Part shown: positions 24,660 to 34,047 of the stretch, piece by piece | Layout: each line of letters starts with the position of its first letter | How positions within the stretch are numbered: position 1 is the stretch's first letter | NCBI GenBank assembly: GCA_902790595.1 | Contig: CADASL010000001.1 | Location: forward strand, 124,001 to 188,000 | DNA: 64,000 bases | Source: an uncultured Bacteroidales bacterium | GTDB taxonomy: Bacteria > Bacteroidota > Bacteroidia > Bacteroidales > SZUA-534 | Reading direction: 5' to 3' | Notes under the pieces: model-generated | What the model was told of the DNA's origin: nothing | Databases searched by the model: none | What the model saw: the letters and a program-made list of their open reading frames with translations, nothing else | Program-made: the position numbers and the translations under genes

Positions 24660-24839
24660 GAAAAACATTGCATTAAGTATTAACAAATTGATTTATAGTG
24701 TGATAATCGTGCGAATACCCGCGTCGGTCAAGCCGAATATGGCGCGTAGCAGCAGTAAAACGCCAGCCAAATTGCCGAGTGAAGTGGTGTCGGTTGGCGC
24801 AACGGAAGTAATTATTTGAGGGGTATATTATAATAGGTT
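24660..24839. other. Unassigned intergenic region between HU and the response regulator
   Basis: A short open frame runs on each strand, but neither has a convincing start, codon pattern or family. I see no RNA or repeat. It may hold a decayed gene. Confidence 0.25.
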
Positions 24840-25223
24840 TCAACAATATATCTCAAGCAAACGCTGAATCTTTGCTGACAAGAAAGGTTTGCCGAGCAAA
24901 TCGGTGAAACGGGCTGCTGCTAGGTCAGCGGCAATCTCGTCGGCGGAGTGGGCGGTGAGGGCAACAATTGGCACTATCGCGTTTCGGCCGCCTTGCGCGC
25001 GGATGGCCACAGTTGTTTCAATACCATTCATCACTGGCATCTCCAAATCCATCAGAATCATATCGAATGGCCGTTCTTGCGACAGATGGAGAGCTTCTTC
25101 GCCATTCTTTGCTTCGGTAGTTCGGCAACCTAAACTGGCCAAAATGTCAGCAAGCATCATTCGGTTGATGAAAATATCATCAACAATCAGAATTTCAGGT
25201 TGTTTTGTGGTGTTGCTATCCAT
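24840..25223 (-). CDS. Single-domain response regulator (CheY-like)
   Basis: A 127-residue receiver with no output domain. The key residues are present: acidic pair in ILIVDDIF, phospho-acceptor D59 in ILMDLEMP, T90 in ALTAHS and K112 in GKPF. It starts 3 bases after the helicase stop, so the pair is one operon. Its kinase is not adjacent; the two PAS proteins of this window are candidates only by proximity. Confidence 0.9.
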   Translation of the reverse strand: MDSNTTKQPEILIVDDIFINRMMLADILASLGCRTTEAKNGEEALHLSQERPFDMILMDLEMPVMNGIETTVAIRAQGGRNAIVPIVALTAHSADEIAADLAAARFTDLLGKPFLSAKIQRLLEIYC

Positions 25224-25226
25224 TGC

Positions 25227-26660
25227 TTACTTAAAAAACTCGTCTTTGAAATTGACCAGATAGAGCCGCACCGTTGGACGGGTGAAGGCTGTGTAGAGCC
25301 AGCGCATCAGCTCGGTGTTCAGCATATCGTCGGTGAGCCAGCCCTGGTCGATGAAGACGGCCTGCCACTGACCGCCTTGCGCCTTGTGGCAGGTGATTGC
25401 ATAGCTGAATTTCACTTGAAGCGCGTTGAAATAGGGGTTCTCCTTCACCTTCTTAATACGCTCGCGCTTGTTGCCAATGTCGGCGTAATCGGCCATCACT
25501 GCCTCAAAAAAACGTTGGTTCTCAGCCCAAGTTAGCGACGGCGACTCCGATGTGAGCGTGTCGAGCATAATCTTTGTCTGAATCTCGATTTCCGGATAGT
25601 CCGTCAGACGCAAATCAATGTCGGCAAAGCGGAAACCGTACAGCTCGCGGTACTTGCCAATGCGGGTGATTTCGGCAATATCGCCGTTGGCGATGAATGG
25701 CGTTGTCTCTTTCTCCTCGTCGCTGAGCCAGAAATAGTTGTTCTTGACCACCATCAGCAGGTCGCCTTTCGAAATCTCCTCGTCGCGCCAGAGAATGGTG
25801 CGGCGGATGCCCTCGTTGTAGCGGTTTGCGCGTTTGTTTGAGCGGCAGAGCACAATTGTGTTGCCAATGCCGAACTCGTCGTAGCAGTTCTCAATCTCCT
25901 CAATCAACTCACCGCCGCTGATGCGCCGCACATCGGCAAAGCCATCGACCTTGAGGTGCGGGTAACCCTGGCCGCTGTCGGCAAGAAAATGGCGTAGGAG
26001 AGTGGCGTTGTACAGGATTCCCGAGTCGCCAGCCTGCCTAACAACCTGTTTCAGCTCAAACTGGCTGACGCTGAAGCCCATCTCGCCAATGACCTTCGCT
26101 TCAAGCGCCGGACTCACGGCCAAACCAACGGGCGGAAGCTGCGCTGTGTCGCCCACCAGAATCAGCTTGCAGAGCTCGCCGCTGTAGACGTACTCAAAAA
26201 GGTCGTCGAGCAGGCGGCCGCTTCCGAAAATGGAGTTCTCCGACGAATCGTTTGCAATCATCGAGGCCTCATCTACTATAAATATGGTGCGCTGGTGCTT
26301 GTTCTTGTCGAGCGCGAAATTGCCCAGACCGTTGGCTGTGGCCGATTTCTGGCGGTAGATTTTCTTGTGGATGGTGAGCGCCTGATGGCCCGAATATCCG
26401 GCCAGAACCTTGGCGGCACGTCCGGTGGGAGCGAGAAGCACGGCTTTGAGCCCGATTTTTGGCATAATCTTGACCAACGCGGCCAGCATCGATGTCTTTC
26501 CGGTTCCGGCGTACCCTTTTATTATAAGTGTGTCATCGCGATGGTCGGGCGAGAAAAAGCTGCCCACAAAAGCCGTCAGCCGCGCAATAAGCTCGCTCTG
26601 GTCGGGCGTTGGCAGATAGCCGAGGGCGTCAATCAACAGTTCGGAAACACTTTTATTCAT
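25227..26660 (-). CDS. RecD-like ATP-dependent DNA helicase (SF1)
   Basis: A 477-residue superfamily 1 helicase of the exodeoxyribonuclease V alpha/RecD2-like group common in Bacteroidetes. Motif I is GYAGTGKTS with K55; motif Ia LLAPTGRAAKVL; motif II FIVDEASM; motif III GDTAQLPPVG; motif V SYAITCHKAQGGQW; motif VI WLYTAFTRP. It lacks RecB/RecC partners nearby. It probably acts in DNA repair or replication-fork processing. Co-transcribed with the CheY-like protein. Confidence 0.92.
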   Translation of the reverse strand: MNKSVSELLIDALGYLPTPDQSELIARLTAFVGSFFSPDHRDDTLIIKGYAGTGKTSMLAALVKIMPKIGLKAVLLAPTGRAAKVLAGYSGHQALTIHKKIYRQKSATANGLGNFALDKNKHQRTIFIVDEASMIANDSSENSIFGSGRLLDDLFEYVYSGELCKLILVGDTAQLPPVGLAVSPALEAKVIGEMGFSVSQFELKQVVRQAGDSGILYNATLLRHFLADSGQGYPHLKVDGFADVRRISGGELIEEIENCYDEFGIGNTIVLCRSNKRANRYNEGIRRTILWRDEEISKGDLLMVVKNNYFWLSDEEKETTPFIANGDIAEITRIGKYRELYGFRFADIDLRLTDYPEIEIQTKIMLDTLTSESPSLTWAENQRFFEAVMADYADIGNKRERIKKVKENPYFNALQVKFSYAITCHKAQGGQWQAVFIDQGWLTDDMLNTELMRWLYTAFTRPTVRLYLVNFKDEFFK

Positions 26661-26687
26661 ACCACGAACTAAAAAAAAACAAACGGA

Positions 26688-26717
26688 TTTGCCAAACTAA
26701 AATAAGTTTTATATTTG
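26688..26717 (+). promoter_or_regulatory. Candidate promoter for the DUF3822-rsmD unit
   Basis: TTTG at 26688-26691 and TATATTTG at 26710-26717, 18 bases apart, upstream of the gene at 26812 with a leader of about 85 bases. Confidence 0.5.
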
Positions 26718-26811
26718 CACTCGTTTGCAAGGCGCGCAAGAGCTGAATTTAAGCGGTTTTGCGGTTTTGCTTCAAACAGTTAATAATTAAAAACTAAACA
26801 TTTATATTGTA

Positions 26812-27426
26812 ATGAAAGCATTTATTCACGTATTGTTAGCAGGATTGATTGTCTTTTTGGCTTACGAAACAGTCCAAAGCATTGTTGAACCTATCGAATT
26901 TAAAAAAGAGCAAAAGAAACGCTATGATGAAACAATTCAGAAATTGAAAGATATCAGAGCTGCTCAGGGTGCCTACAAAGAGGTTAATGGTGACTACACC
27001 GCCAGTTTCGACACCTTGATTGATTTTGTGAAGAATGGCCAGTTCTCAATCATCCGCAAGATTGGTGAGATTCCTGAGGAATTGCTTGGTCAAATCTCTG
27101 AAAAAGAGGCCATTCAGAAGGGTATGATTTCACGTGACACCACAAAGGTATCGGTGCTCGACTCACTCTTCCCCAGCAACTACAAAATCGACTCGTTGCG
27201 CTTTATCCCTTATTCTGGCGGACACGAGTTCACTCTGAAAAAAGGCGTTGTTGAGACCGCTTCGAAGCTGAAAGTTAAGGTTTTCGAGGCATCGGCTCCT
27301 TCGAAACTCATTCTGAAAGGTTTGGACGAGCAGGAAATCATCAATCTTAACGACGGCCTTGACTATAAGGGCCTGAAGGTTGGTTCGATTACCGAGGTTA
27401 ACAACGGCGCAGGCAACTGGGAATAA
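26812..27426 (+). CDS. Membrane-anchored conserved Bacteroidetes protein
   Basis: A 204-residue protein with one N-terminal transmembrane helix (MKAFIHVLLAGLIVFLAYET) and a periplasmic part. The segment KLKDIRAAQGAYKEVNGDYT followed by SFDTLIDFV resembles the start of type II/IV pseudopilin globular domains, but no prepilin cleavage site is visible. I do not recognise a named family. It is the first gene of a plus-strand set with DUF3822 (17-base gap) and rsmD, an arrangement I believe is conserved in Bacteroidales. The function is unknown. Confidence 0.75.
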   Translation: MKAFIHVLLAGLIVFLAYETVQSIVEPIEFKKEQKKRYDETIQKLKDIRAAQGAYKEVNGDYTASFDTLIDFVKNGQFSIIRKIGEIPEELLGQISEKEAIQKGMISRDTTKVSVLDSLFPSNYKIDSLRFIPYSGGHEFTLKKGVVETASKLKVKVFEASAPSKLILKGLDEQEIINLNDGLDYKGLKVGSITEVNNGAGNWE

Positions 27427-27443
27427 TAAAATGTACTGATTTT

Positions 27444-28298
27444 GTGCAGAATATTCATTTTATAGACAAGTCGTTCGATTACGTCAGTGTTGACAAATAC
27501 CATCTATCCCTTCAGGTTTTCCTGAAGGGATTTTCGTTTTCGGTGCTCGACCGCGAACGGAACAAATACGTGGCGCTGGCGCATTATCAGTTCAACCGCA
27601 TAACATCGGTCCGCACACTTGCAAGGCAGATTGATGGCATTGTGGCTGCCGAACCGCTTTTGCAGTGCCCTTTCAAGCACGTTAAACTGATGTTCTGCAC
27701 ACCCGACTACACCTTTGTTCCGGCCGCTTTCTACTCCGACGATGACAAAACCGTGTGGTTCGATTTCAACCAGGAACAGAAACGCGACTGCGAGCTGATG
27801 TCGAACTACATCTTCGGCAACTCATCGTATGTTGTGTTTGGATTGCCCAAAGTGCTGGCCGCAGTGTTGCGCGAACGGTTCAGCGCGGTGCGTTTCTATC
27901 ATCAGTCGGTGCCGCTCATTGAGGAACTGACGCTCAAAAGCAAGCTGGAAGGCGAGGGCAGAAGGGTGCTTGTGAATATTATGCCGGCTTTTTTCGATTT
28001 TGTGCTGATTGAGGATGGCGAAATAACGCTCTACAACACATTCAGTTACAAATCGACCGAGGATTTCAACTACTACTTCCTGAACGCCATCGACAATATG
28101 AAACTGTCGCCGCTGAACACCCAAGTGAGCGTGTGCGGCATTGTGCCAACCGACAGTCCCGTGCTTGAGTCGATGAAGGAGTACATCCGCAACATCAACT
28201 ATTTTGTCCGGCCCGGCCATTTTGAGTATGCTTACGGCTTCAACGACGTGCCGTCGCACTATTTCACCAATATGATAAACCTCTACCAATGCGGATAA
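27444..28298 (+). CDS. DUF3822 family protein, GTG start
   Basis: A 284-residue protein of the DUF3822 family, which is restricted to Bacteroidetes and usually precedes rsmD. The GTG at 27444-27446 is the best start (no upstream ATG after the previous stop). The protein begins QNIHFIDKSFDYVSVDKYHL and contains FCTPDYTFVPAAFY. The fold is probably actin-like/RNase H-like as in pilus-type ATPases, which is an inference from the family layout. It overlaps rsmD by 10 bases, so translation is coupled. Confidence 0.82.
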   Translation: MQNIHFIDKSFDYVSVDKYHLSLQVFLKGFSFSVLDRERNKYVALAHYQFNRITSVRTLARQIDGIVAAEPLLQCPFKHVKLMFCTPDYTFVPAAFYSDDDKTVWFDFNQEQKRDCELMSNYIFGNSSYVVFGLPKVLAAVLRERFSAVRFYHQSVPLIEELTLKSKLEGEGRRVLVNIMPAFFDFVLIEDGEITLYNTFSYKSTEDFNYYFLNAIDNMKLSPLNTQVSVCGIVPTDSPVLESMKEYIRNINYFVRPGHFEYAYGFNDVPSHYFTNMINLYQCG

Positions 28299-28861
28299 TC
28301 AGCGGAAAATATCGTCACCGGGTAATTCTGCCGCCAACGAACTTCAAGGCGCGCCCAACCACCGATTTGGCCAAAGAGAGCTTGTTCAACATCTTGGAGA
28401 ATCGTGTTGATTTTGAGGCGCTTAAAGTTCTTGACCTTTTTGGAGGCACAGGCGGAATTTCGTACGAGTTTGCCTCACGCGGCTGCACCGACATCACCTG
28501 TGTTGAGCTTAACTACAACCATTACAGCTTTATTCGCCGCACGGCAGCAGACCTGAAAATTGAAGGTTTGAAGGTGGTCCGCGCCGATGTGCTGAAATTT
28601 ATCGGCAATTGTGAAGAGAAATTCGACCTCATATTCGCCGACCCGCCATACGATTTGCCACAGTTGCCAGAAATACCTAAAATGGTGATTGACAAGCAAC
28701 TGTTAGCCGATGGCGGAATATTCGTTATGGAGCATTCCGAAAAAAACAGCTTCAGCGATTTGCCGCTATTCATTATGCACAAGCATTATGGCGCGGTGAA
28801 TTTCAGTTTTTTTGAAAACAGCACCGAGGAAGCGGAGGAGAATGATGGCGCCGGGAATTGA
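28289..28861 (+). CDS. rsmD: 16S rRNA (guanine966-N2)-methyltransferase
   Basis: Methylates G966 of 16S rRNA with S-adenosylmethionine. The 190-residue protein has MRIISGKYRHR at the start, RPTTDLAKESLFNIL, the SAM-binding motif LDLFGGTGGISYE and the catalytic DPPYD. The ATG at 28289 lies inside the 3' end of the DUF3822 gene. The C-terminus has an acidic tail after the core. Confidence 0.93.
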   Translation: MRIISGKYRHRVILPPTNFKARPTTDLAKESLFNILENRVDFEALKVLDLFGGTGGISYEFASRGCTDITCVELNYNHYSFIRRTAADLKIEGLKVVRADVLKFIGNCEEKFDLIFADPPYDLPQLPEIPKMVIDKQLLADGGIFVMEHSEKNSFSDLPLFIMHKHYGAVNFSFFENSTEEAEENDGAGN

Positions 28862-28877
28862 TTTTCCCGATTTTCGG
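28852..28877 (+). terminator. Weak hairpin terminator at the end of rsmD
   Basis: CGGGAA and TTCCCG form a 6-bp stem overlapping the stop codon, followed by ATTTTC. Confidence 0.4.
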
Positions 28878-28901
28878 CCAACTTATCCAACTCCGACACA
28901 A

Positions 28902-31019
28902 CTATTCACGTTGATTTCCCCTTTTCCTGCGACGGCTGACAACAATAAAACATATTGTCAACACCAACACTGCTATATCGGCCAGAAAAACAACCGATTG
29001 CTTTTTGCTACTGATTTTCAGAATGTTATTCTCGTCCTTGCTTTTTTGCAGCTCGGTGTCCTTTTCCTTCACTTTAATCTCGTAGAGCGATTGCAGTTCG
29101 AGCATTCGCCGGGTGTTTTCGCTGTTGCTTATCGAATCGCGGCAAGCGTTATATATCTTGTATATTTCCAACGCTTTAGCGCTGTTGCCCGTTTTGTCGT
29201 AGAGATTGAAAAGGTCGAAACTGACATTCTTTGAAATCTCAAGGTCATTAATCTCTTGCGCACACCGTAAAGCATTGCTGTAGAATGGTTTGGCTTCATG
29301 ATAATGTTTCGCTGAATAGTAGAATTGGCCAATGTTCTGCGATGTGATGGCAATGCCGCGTTTGTCGTCCATCTTTTCAAAGATGGCGAGTGCTGTTTTG
29401 TATTGAGCCACAGCCTGTTGGCCCTTACCGATGAGTGTGAGAACATCGCCAATGTTGTTCAGCACAAACCCTGCAGCCTGCTGATTGCCAGACGATTGGT
29501 AGATTTCAAGCGCTTCGTTGAAGAAGTCGATGGCTTTGTCAGTGTCGCCTAAATCGCGGTAAATCAGCCCGATATTGTTCATCGAAGCGGCGCAACCGTT
29601 CTTGTCGCCAATCTCTTGACGGATTCGCAGCGCCTGCATATGGCTGTCGAGCGCAAGTTGCTGATTGCCAGCCATTCGGTGCGTGCTGCCAATGTGATTC
29701 AGCACGTAGGCCGTAAGTTCTTTATTTCCAGTGCTTTTGTGAATGTTAAGCGCTCTTTCCAAAAAACTGATAGCCTTGTCGTAGTCTGTTAAATCTCTGT
29801 AAATGAGACTGATATTTGTCAGTGAACTTGCGGCGTTTGCTTTGTCGTTCAACTCTTCGCGAATGTCGAGCGCTTGAAAATAACATTCAAGTGCCTGCAC
29901 GTATTTTGTTGTATTCCAATAGATTGAAGCAATATTTGAAAGTGAGTAGGCAATGTCGGGTTTGCTGCCCAACTCTTCTCTTATGGCCAGCGCCGAATTG
30001 TAGTAGTGCATTGCTGAATCGAATCGGCTGTTCATCTTGTAGGCGTTGCCAATGTTGTCGTTCAGGCTTGCGGTTTTCAGTCGGTTGCCCATTGATTCAT
30101 AAAGAGTTATCGACTGCCGATAGTAGCAAAGCGAACTGTCGTAAAGGCTGCGGCGCCAGTAAATGTTGCCTATATAGTTCATTATCTGCGCTATAGTGAG
30201 TTTATTTTCCCACTTTTCGGCAATCTGCATTGCTTCGGTCTGATAGGTGAGCGCATTGCTGAAATCGCCCATATTTTGGTAGGTATTTCCTATGTTAATC
30301 AGAGAGTTAACAATATCAAACTCGTTTTTGTAGCCTTTGCGTATTTCGAGCGCCTGACGGTAGTAGTCGAGCGCTTGAGTGTAGTTTCCGTTGCGCCAGA
30401 AGTGACTGCCTAAAAAGTTCAGACTCACGGCTTTAAGTTCGGGAAAATCGCTGTGGCTCTCAATCTCAATGGCCTTCAGAAACGATTTTTGCGACTGCTC
30501 TGCCATACTTTTCTCGCGGTAGATATATCCGAGTTGGTTGGCGGCGGTTATGGCAATATCGCAAAAGTCTGATTTTGAGTAGTCTGCAACCAGTTTTGTG
30601 TAGATTTCGGCCGCCTTATCCAATTTGTTTTCAGCCACAAGAAGGTCGGCTTGGGTAAGAGTGGCACGAGCCTGCAATTCCTTGCTGCCAGAGCGTTTGG
30701 CGGCTTTTTCTGCGGTTTTCAATTGGTTTTCGGCTTCGGCAATACTGTCGGCGGCGCAAAGCAGTTTCAGTTTGATTATCAGTGCGTTTACAAACGTTTC
30801 GTAATCGGTTGAGCCCTGCGATATGAAAATGGCTTCGGCTATCTGCTCGCGAGCCAGAGTGGGATAGGTGTTGCGGTTTTGCTCGGCGCGCTCAAGCAGA
30901 ATGCGGCTTTTGCGGCCATCGGGCTGATTGGTTAAATCATCAAATTCCGCATTGGTTTGCCCAAAGGTGGCAGTTGCACTTACAAAAAAAATAAGTGTTG
31001 CTAAATTATTGATTTTCAT
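28902..31019 (-). CDS. Large TPR-repeat protein with C-terminal transmembrane helix
   Basis: A 705-residue exported protein: signal peptide (MKINNLATLIFFVSATATFG), more than ten tetratricopeptide repeats of the 40-residue spacing seen in NB-ARC/LGN-type TPRs (GNTYQNMGDFSNALTYQTEA, SNIASIYWNTTKYVQALECY, NNIGLIYRDLGDTDKAIDFF), a short coiled coil and a transmembrane helix near the end (VVFLADIAVLVLTICFIVV) with a basic tail RRRKRGNQRE. This is the sensor half of the Bacteroidetes TPR-kinase or TPR-phosphatase architecture, but it ends after the membrane helix with no output domain. It follows a paralogue carrying SpoIIE on the same strand. Confidence 0.85.
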   Translation of the reverse strand: MKINNLATLIFFVSATATFGQTNAEFDDLTNQPDGRKSRILLERAEQNRNTYPTLAREQIAEAIFISQGSTDYETFVNALIIKLKLLCAADSIAEAENQLKTAEKAAKRSGSKELQARATLTQADLLVAENKLDKAAEIYTKLVADYSKSDFCDIAITAANQLGYIYREKSMAEQSQKSFLKAIEIESHSDFPELKAVSLNFLGSHFWRNGNYTQALDYYRQALEIRKGYKNEFDIVNSLINIGNTYQNMGDFSNALTYQTEAMQIAEKWENKLTIAQIMNYIGNIYWRRSLYDSSLCYYRQSITLYESMGNRLKTASLNDNIGNAYKMNSRFDSAMHYYNSALAIREELGSKPDIAYSLSNIASIYWNTTKYVQALECYFQALDIREELNDKANAASSLTNISLIYRDLTDYDKAISFLERALNIHKSTGNKELTAYVLNHIGSTHRMAGNQQLALDSHMQALRIRQEIGDKNGCAASMNNIGLIYRDLGDTDKAIDFFNEALEIYQSSGNQQAAGFVLNNIGDVLTLIGKGQQAVAQYKTALAIFEKMDDKRGIAITSQNIGQFYYSAKHYHEAKPFYSNALRCAQEINDLEISKNVSFDLFNLYDKTGNSAKALEIYKIYNACRDSISNSENTRRMLELQSLYEIKVKEKDTELQKSKDENNILKISSKKQSVVFLADIAVLVLTICFIVVSRRRKRGNQRE

Positions 31020-31027
31020 ATATTAAT

Positions 31028-31071
31028 AATCTGTGTTAATCTGTTAAATCTGTGTCATCTGTGTTCAAATT
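31028..31071. repeat. Nonamer tandem repeat (ATCTGTGTT type)
   Basis: About four imperfect 9-base units (ATCTGTGTT, ATCTGTTAA, ATCTGTGTC, ATCTGTGTT) fill the gap between the two TPR genes. The same unit recurs at 51272-51299 and 52579-52620. Confidence 0.6.
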
Positions 31072-31087
31072 TGACGTGGAAAAAGCA

Positions 31088-33739
31088 TCAAAATCTAATT
31101 CCCATAACCGACATATCGTCAATTTGGCGGTAGTTGCCTTTCCATTCGGTAAACCGCTGATAGAGAAAATCTTTCTGCGCGTCAATCGGGTTCAGGCTTG
31201 CTTCGGCCAGCACCTTCTTGAAGTTTTTCATCATCAGTTTACGGCCGTTGTCGCCGCCAAATTGGTCGGCAAAACCGTCTGAAAACATATAAATTGTGTC
31301 GTTCGGCTCAAGGCTGACTTCGGTGTTGGTGAAGTCGGTCTCATCGAAAACGTGAATTCCGATTGGCATCTTATCGGCTTCATACTCAATAATTTCGCCA
31401 TTGCGGACAAGTATCAGCGGATTGTTGGCGCCCGAGTATTGCAGCCGCTTGTTTTCGAAGTCGATTACGCAGAGCGCGCAGTCCATTCCATCGGACTGTG
31501 ACGACTGTTTATCTTCTTGGTGCAGAGAGTTTTTCACCGATTTACGCATCTGCTCAAGAATATCGGCGGCGCTGCTGAAACCGTTCGTGACAATCTGCTC
31601 GAGCAGCGTGGTGCCCAGCATACTCATAAACGCGCCAGGAACGCCGTGCCCCGTGCAGTCCATTACGGTTGCAACCACCTGATTGCCAATCTTTTTCACC
31701 CAATAAAAATCGCCGCTCACAATGTCGCGCGGCACAAGCAGAATGAAGTGCTGCGGCAGCAGTTGGCCGCACACGTCGGCGGGCGTGAGCATTGCGTTCT
31801 GAATGCGGCTTGCGTACTCAATGCTGTCCGTAATCTTCTCTTTTTGTTCGGCGATTTGGTCGCGCTGCATCGTCACATAATCGCGCTGCTGCTCAATTTC
31901 TTCGTTCTGTTGTATAATCTGTTTGTTCTGTAAATCAAGCATTTCGTTCGCCTTGCGGATTTTTTTGTTCTGCCGCGTCACCACCACCGCGAAGGCCAGC
32001 ACAATCAGCAGCCCGATTGCCGCAAAATAGATAATTATGCGTTGGCGGCTGTTGCGTTCCTGCTGCTGCAGAATCTGTATGTCCTTGATTTTCAGTTCCC
32101 GTTCCTTCTTTTCGGTCTCGTAACTGATTTGCATATCGGCAATGCGCTTTATGCTTTCCAGGCTTAAAATGCTGTCTTTCAGCGCGGTGTAGTGTTTCAT
32201 ATTTGTGTACGCTTTCGCGAGATTGCCACTTGCGGCGTAAGTGTCTGACAGTGCGAGCAGTACGTCTTTTTCAAGTTCGCTGTTTTTGATTTTTCGGGCG
32301 ATTCGCAAAGCGTCGTTCAGCAGCGGTAAAGCCTTGTTGTACAGTTTTTTACTGATATAAACCGTGCCAAGGTCGAGTTCGGAGTAGGCAATGCCCGTTT
32401 CGTGGCCAATCTGTCGGCGCATTTCGAGTGCCTTAACAAACTCATTTGCAGCCATTTCGGTCTCGCCGAATTTCAAATACAGGTTGCCAATGTTGTTCAC
32501 CATTGCCGCTTCGTTCATTTGGTCGCCAAGTTCGCGGTAGAGTTCCAGCGCGCTGTTGTATTCCGCAAGCGCCGAATCGCGCTCATTCAGGCTCTTGTAG
32601 GCAAGGGCTAAATTGTTGTGCGACCGTGCGATATAACGTTTGTCGCCAACCGCCACGCGCATTTGCAGCACCGTTTTGTAAACATTCCGTGCTTCGGCGT
32701 AACTGCCTGATTGCCAATAAACACCGCCAATCAAATTCAGCGCTTCCGATTGCAGAAACTGATTGCCGCTTGCCCGATACTGTTCAAGCGATTTGTTGTA
32801 GTATTCGAGCGCTTTGTCGTAGTTGTTCAAATCTTTATATATCAGGCCAATATTACTTGTTGTGGCAGCAATTTTTTCTGTGTTGCCAAGCTTTTCGCGG
32901 ATATCAAGAGCAAGCAGGTAGTTGGCCAGCGCGTCTTTGTAGTTCTTGTTCTGCCAGAAGAGCCCGCCAAGGTTGTTGTAGCCTTCGGCCAGGCCGTTTT
33001 GGTCGCCAGTGGCGGTGAGTAGCGCAATGGATTTTTGCAGATTAACAAGCGCCGAGTCAAACAGATTTTGATTCTTGTAGGCGGTGGCTATATTGTTGTA
33101 TGTCTGCGCGATAGCGATTGTGTCGTTCAGTTCGGCGCGGATTTGCAGCGCCTTGCCGTATTGCGTCAGCGCCGAGTCGAAAAGGTTGCGCGACAGATAC
33201 ATACTGCCGATTTTGTTCACCGTCGAAGCGTATTCGGCAAGGTTTCCCGCCGCCTGCCAGCCTGCAGCCACTTTCTGATAGTAGTAGTTGGCCGAGAAAT
33301 AGTCGCCCTGACTTTGGCTCACAAGCGCCAAGTTGTTCAGAATCCGTATTTTATCGTCCTGATTTCCGCTTCGGGTGCAGGCTTCGAGCGCCATTTCGTA
33401 GTAGTGCTGCGCCGAGTCGAAACTATTTGACCGCCAATAAGTTGAGCCGATATAATTCAGTGTTTTGGCTTCGCTTTCGGCGTTGCCCGTCTCGCGGCAC
33501 AGTTTCAGTGCCTTTTGGTGATAATCGACGGCTTCGGCTGTGGCATTCGCGTTGCGGGCCAGGTCGCCAAGGCGGTTCAGCAGCGTAATCTGCTCGCCCT
33601 TGTCGCTCGTGCGCTGCAGTTTCTGCTGCAGTTCGTCAGCACTTTGCGCCGCCGCCGATGCTGAAAGAAACGCGCACAAAACCGCCAAAACCGATTTGGC
33701 AACATTGGCCGCCATCTGCGCAGGTAAGTATCCCTTCAT
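31088..33739 (-). CDS. TPR-repeat sensor with SpoIIE/PP2C serine phosphatase output
   Basis: An 883-residue signalling protein. Signal peptide (residues 10-32, KSVLAVLCAFLSASAAA), about twelve TPRs in the periplasm, a transmembrane helix (IIIYFAAIGLLIVLAFAVVV), a coiled coil (EMLDLQNKQIIQQNEEIEQQ) and a C-terminal SpoIIE-type PP2C domain of about 200 residues. Phosphatase marks are RDIVSGDFYWV, MDCTGHGVPGAFMSMLG (metal-binding Asp) and TIYMFSDGFADQFGG, plus the final QIDDMSVMGIRF. It probably dephosphorylates an anti-sigma antagonist or similar partner in the cytoplasm; no STAS or anti-sigma gene is adjacent. The ATG at 33737-33739 or an internal ATG at residue 9 both give a usable signal. 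Confidence 0.9.
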   Translation of the reverse strand: MKGYLPAQMAANVAKSVLAVLCAFLSASAAAQSADELQQKLQRTSDKGEQITLLNRLGDLARNANATAEAVDYHQKALKLCRETGNAESEAKTLNYIGSTYWRSNSFDSAQHYYEMALEACTRSGNQDDKIRILNNLALVSQSQGDYFSANYYYQKVAAGWQAAGNLAEYASTVNKIGSMYLSRNLFDSALTQYGKALQIRAELNDTIAIAQTYNNIATAYKNQNLFDSALVNLQKSIALLTATGDQNGLAEGYNNLGGLFWQNKNYKDALANYLLALDIREKLGNTEKIAATTSNIGLIYKDLNNYDKALEYYNKSLEQYRASGNQFLQSEALNLIGGVYWQSGSYAEARNVYKTVLQMRVAVGDKRYIARSHNNLALAYKSLNERDSALAEYNSALELYRELGDQMNEAAMVNNIGNLYLKFGETEMAANEFVKALEMRRQIGHETGIAYSELDLGTVYISKKLYNKALPLLNDALRIARKIKNSELEKDVLLALSDTYAASGNLAKAYTNMKHYTALKDSILSLESIKRIADMQISYETEKKERELKIKDIQILQQQERNSRQRIIIYFAAIGLLIVLAFAVVVTRQNKKIRKANEMLDLQNKQIIQQNEEIEQQRDYVTMQRDQIAEQKEKITDSIEYASRIQNAMLTPADVCGQLLPQHFILLVPRDIVSGDFYWVKKIGNQVVATVMDCTGHGVPGAFMSMLGTTLLEQIVTNGFSSAADILEQMRKSVKNSLHQEDKQSSQSDGMDCALCVIDFENKRLQYSGANNPLILVRNGEIIEYEADKMPIGIHVFDETDFTNTEVSLEPNDTIYMFSDGFADQFGGDNGRKLMMKNFKKVLAEASLNPIDAQKDFLYQRFTEWKGNYRQIDDMSVMGIRF

Positions 33740-34047
33740 CTTATAAATTGTTGTAAACGTTTTAGTTATTGCGATGCCGGCAGCATTCTGCCAAACATCA
33801 ATTGGTTAGCCTAAAAATAACCCGCACCCTGTAAAATTCAACCGGCAAATCATTTGGTTATTAACCGCTTGGTGTTGATTAAGCCAAGTTTCTTTTATTC
33901 CTCTCTTTCTTGTTTGTCACCTTCCCAATTGTTTGTCCCATTTGAGCGCATCATTGCGCTCACTTTTTTTCATTCCTAAAGAATCGTTTATTCCATCCTA
34001 AATCCTATCTTGCACCTCAATTTAAACCACATTTAAATGTAATTGAA
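33740..34047. promoter_or_regulatory. Intergenic region upstream of the GH43 gene
   Basis: About 300 bases without a gene. It holds the first copy of a direct repeat with a GAGCGCA/TGCGCTC hairpin and T run (33929-33976) and a weak TATCTTG box near 34006. The hairpin before the gene could act as a leader terminator; this is a guess. Confidence 0.35.
33929..33976 (+). repeat. Flanking direct repeat, left copy (with hairpin)
   Basis: ATTGTTTGTCCCATTTGAGC continues into a 7-bp hairpin (GAGCGCA TCAT TGCGCTC at 33944-33961) and seven T, ending CATTCC. An imperfect copy lies in the same orientation at 35648-35700 on the other side of the GH43 gene. Confidence 0.6.

Noticed and set aside
24634..24819. 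Plus-strand frame of 61 codons between HU and the response regulator
   Set aside because: No convincing start context or similarity; begins within the HU promoter region.
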